6,666 bases of DNA from the NCBI GenBank assembly GCA_014380545.1, contig JACMJP010000515.1, forward strand, positions 1 through 6,666, in the 5' to 3' direction. This DNA comes from Chitinophagales bacterium (lineage in GTDB: Bacteria > Bacteroidota > Bacteroidia > Chitinophagales > BACL12). The translations under genes and the position numbers were made by a program. The stretch's first letter is position 1, and each line of letters opens with the position of its first letter. The notes beneath the pieces are model-generated. The model made no database searches. It was not told the DNA's origin and saw nothing but the letters and a program-made list of their open reading frames with translations. Positions 6,142 through 6,666 of this stretch are shown here, piece by piece.

Positions 6142-6178
6142 TAGAATTTCGGCAGCAACTGCCGGCATAGAAATTCTA
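6142..6178. repeat. Imperfect inverted repeat with a nested hairpin
   Basis: TAGAATTTC (6142-6150) pairs perfectly with GAAATTCTA (6170-6178). Directly inside, GGCAG (6151-6155) pairs with CTGCC (6159-6163) around a CAA loop, leaving GGCATA (6164-6169) as a bulge on one side. The 14 base pairs could form a stable RNA or DNA structure. No T-run follows on either strand, so it is not a classical intrinsic terminator, although it is placed where the sucD transcript should end. Confidence 0.55.
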
Positions 6179-6268
6179 AAGGAAAGTAATCAGCTAAAGA
6201 TTATTTAATAATATGAACTAAATATTTCTTGGAGTTGCCTTCGAAATTCTTGCTTAACAAGTTGATGA

Positions 6269-6301
6269 TTTGTCCGATAAAATAAAAAAGTCTTAATTTT
6301 T
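6269..6301 (+). promoter_or_regulatory. Candidate Bacteroidota housekeeping promoter of fumC
   Basis: TTTG at 6269-6272 and TAATTTTT at 6294-6301 are separated by 21 bases, fitting the Bacteroidota pattern TTTG (-33), 19-21 bases, TAnnTTTG (-7), with one mismatch in the last base. Transcription would begin near 6305-6310, at the left edge of the 28-bp palindrome, giving a leader of about 45 nt before ATG 6353. The surrounding sequence is AT-rich, so chance matches are likely. Confidence 0.35.
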
Positions 6302-6304
6302 TTC

Positions 6305-6332
6305 GTTCTTTTTGCATTAATGCAAAAAGAAC
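6305..6332. repeat. Perfect 28-bp palindrome upstream of fumC
   Basis: GTTCTTTTTGCATT (6305-6318) is followed without any spacer by its exact reverse complement (6319-6332). As RNA it could form a hairpin with a few unpaired bases at the tip; as DNA it is a symmetrical site that a dimeric protein could bind. It ends 20 bp before the fumC ATG and overlaps the predicted transcription start. No T-run follows on either strand, which argues against a simple terminator. Similar TTCTTTTTGCATTAATGC-type palindromes seem, from memory, to recur between genes in Bacteroidota, so it could also be a dispersed repeat. Confidence 0.8.
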
Positions 6333-6352
6333 ATTCAAAGAAATAAAGTAAA

Positions 6353-6666
6353 ATGAAATATCGAAAAGAGAAAGACACCATGGGCACCATAGATGTTCCC
6401 GCAGATGTTTACTGGGGTGCACAAACACAGCGTTCTATTTTGAATTTCCCGATAGCACAGGATATTAATAAAATGCCGAGAGAAATTATTGCGGCATTCG
6501 CTTATTTAAAAAAAGCTGCTGCAATAACTAATAATCAACTTAGTGTTTTGGATAAAGAGAAATGTGATATTATTTCTAAGGTATGCGATGAAATATTGGA
6601 AGGAAAATTAAGTGATCAGTTTCCTCTCGTTGTGTGGCAAACGGGAAGCGGCACACAAAGTAATAT
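6353..6666 (+). CDS. fumC: Fumarate hydratase class II (3' end cut by window)
   Basis: The first 104 residues of the iron-independent fumarase, which interconverts fumarate and L-malate in the TCA cycle as a cytoplasmic homotetramer. The start MKYRKEKDTMGTIDVPADVYWGAQTQRS (given here as positions 1-28) aligns without gaps to the family opening KDxMGxIDVPADxxWGAQTQRS. FPLVVWQTGSGTQSN at 90-104 is the conserved substrate-binding segment with the GSGTQSN loop; the frame runs off the window just before the usual NMN. Aspartase shares this fold, but the EKD.MG..DVPAD opening and WQTGSGTQSN favour fumarase, since aspartase normally has Q.AGTSTNMN at the last motif. The ATG at 6353 follows an A-rich AAATAAAGTAAA leader. 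It has the same direction as sucD, but the 316-bp gap and its own promoter-like sequence suggest separate transcription. Confidence 0.95.
   Translation, partial: MKYRKEKDTMGTIDVPADVYWGAQTQRSILNFPIAQDINKMPREIIAAFAYLKKAAAITNNQLSVLDKEKCDIISKVCDEILEGKLSDQFPLVVWQTGSGTQSN

Larger units (their letters stand above)
6037..6352. other. Gene-free region between sucD and fumC
   Basis: This 316-bp stretch has no convincing coding sequence; the minus-strand open frames here run across the palindrome and lack any recognisable protein pattern. It holds, in order: the end of the octamer repeat, a TTTTTC-containing AT-rich part, a short complementary pair (CACAA 6111-6115 with TTGTG 6135-6139, or alternatively ACGCA 6115-6119 with TGCGT 6138-6142), the nested hairpin at 6142-6178, a Bacteroidota-type promoter match at 6269-6301, and the perfect palindrome at 6305-6332. 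Confidence 0.7.

Noticed and set aside
6201..6428. Minus-strand open frames over the sucD-fumC gap
   Set aside because: They run through the palindrome and into the antisense of fumC, and their Phe/Lys-rich translations show no domain or conserved pattern.

Overview
The window looks like a chromosomal stretch from a Bacteroidota bacterium. It is AT-rich, and start codons are preceded by A-rich sequence without clear Shine-Dalgarno motifs. It carries a head-GIN (DUF2807) lipoprotein, a Kbp-like LysM protein, and an ECF sigma factor paired with a very unusual membrane anti-sigma candidate. I cannot place it below phylum level.

Layout. (1) 1-780, plus strand: an MlaF-type ABC ATPase for envelope lipid transport, missing only its first residue or few at the window edge. 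(2) 887-1270, minus strand: a small cytoplasmic BON-like/LysM protein convergent with the ATPase. (3) 1356-5037, minus strand: a tight three-gene operon transcribed right to left, made of a GIN-domain lipoprotein (4246-5037), an ECF sigma factor (3691-4221) and a 774-residue protein (1356-3680). (4) 5152-6036, plus strand: sucD, succinyl-CoA ligase alpha subunit, divergent from the operon. (5) 6037-6352: a gene-free stretch with an octamer repeat, an imperfect inverted repeat, a promoter-like sequence and a perfect 28-bp palindrome. (6) 6353-6666, plus strand: the first 104 codons of class II fumarase. SucD and FumC belong to neighbouring steps of the TCA cycle.

The most interesting part is the operon. 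The 774-residue protein has a short cytoplasmic N-terminus, one inner-membrane helix, about 330 residues of low-complexity Asn/Glu/Lys-rich linker, about twelve 14-16-residue Gly-rich repeats, and a C-terminal region that reads as outer-membrane beta strands ending in Phe-Phe. Encoded 10 nt after an ECF sigma gene, this matches the architecture of the dual-membrane-spanning anti-sigma factors (Dma) described in Bacteroides thetaiotaomicron, where Dma1 restrains the sigma factor Das1 and controls outer-membrane vesicle production. I infer that this locus is a Dma-like system. Two features may be new here: a polymorphic Gly-rich repeat array next to the barrel, and a GIN lipoprotein as the first gene of the operon, which could be an envelope partner or output. 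A TGTAAC element upstream of the GIN gene could be the sigma factor's own promoter.
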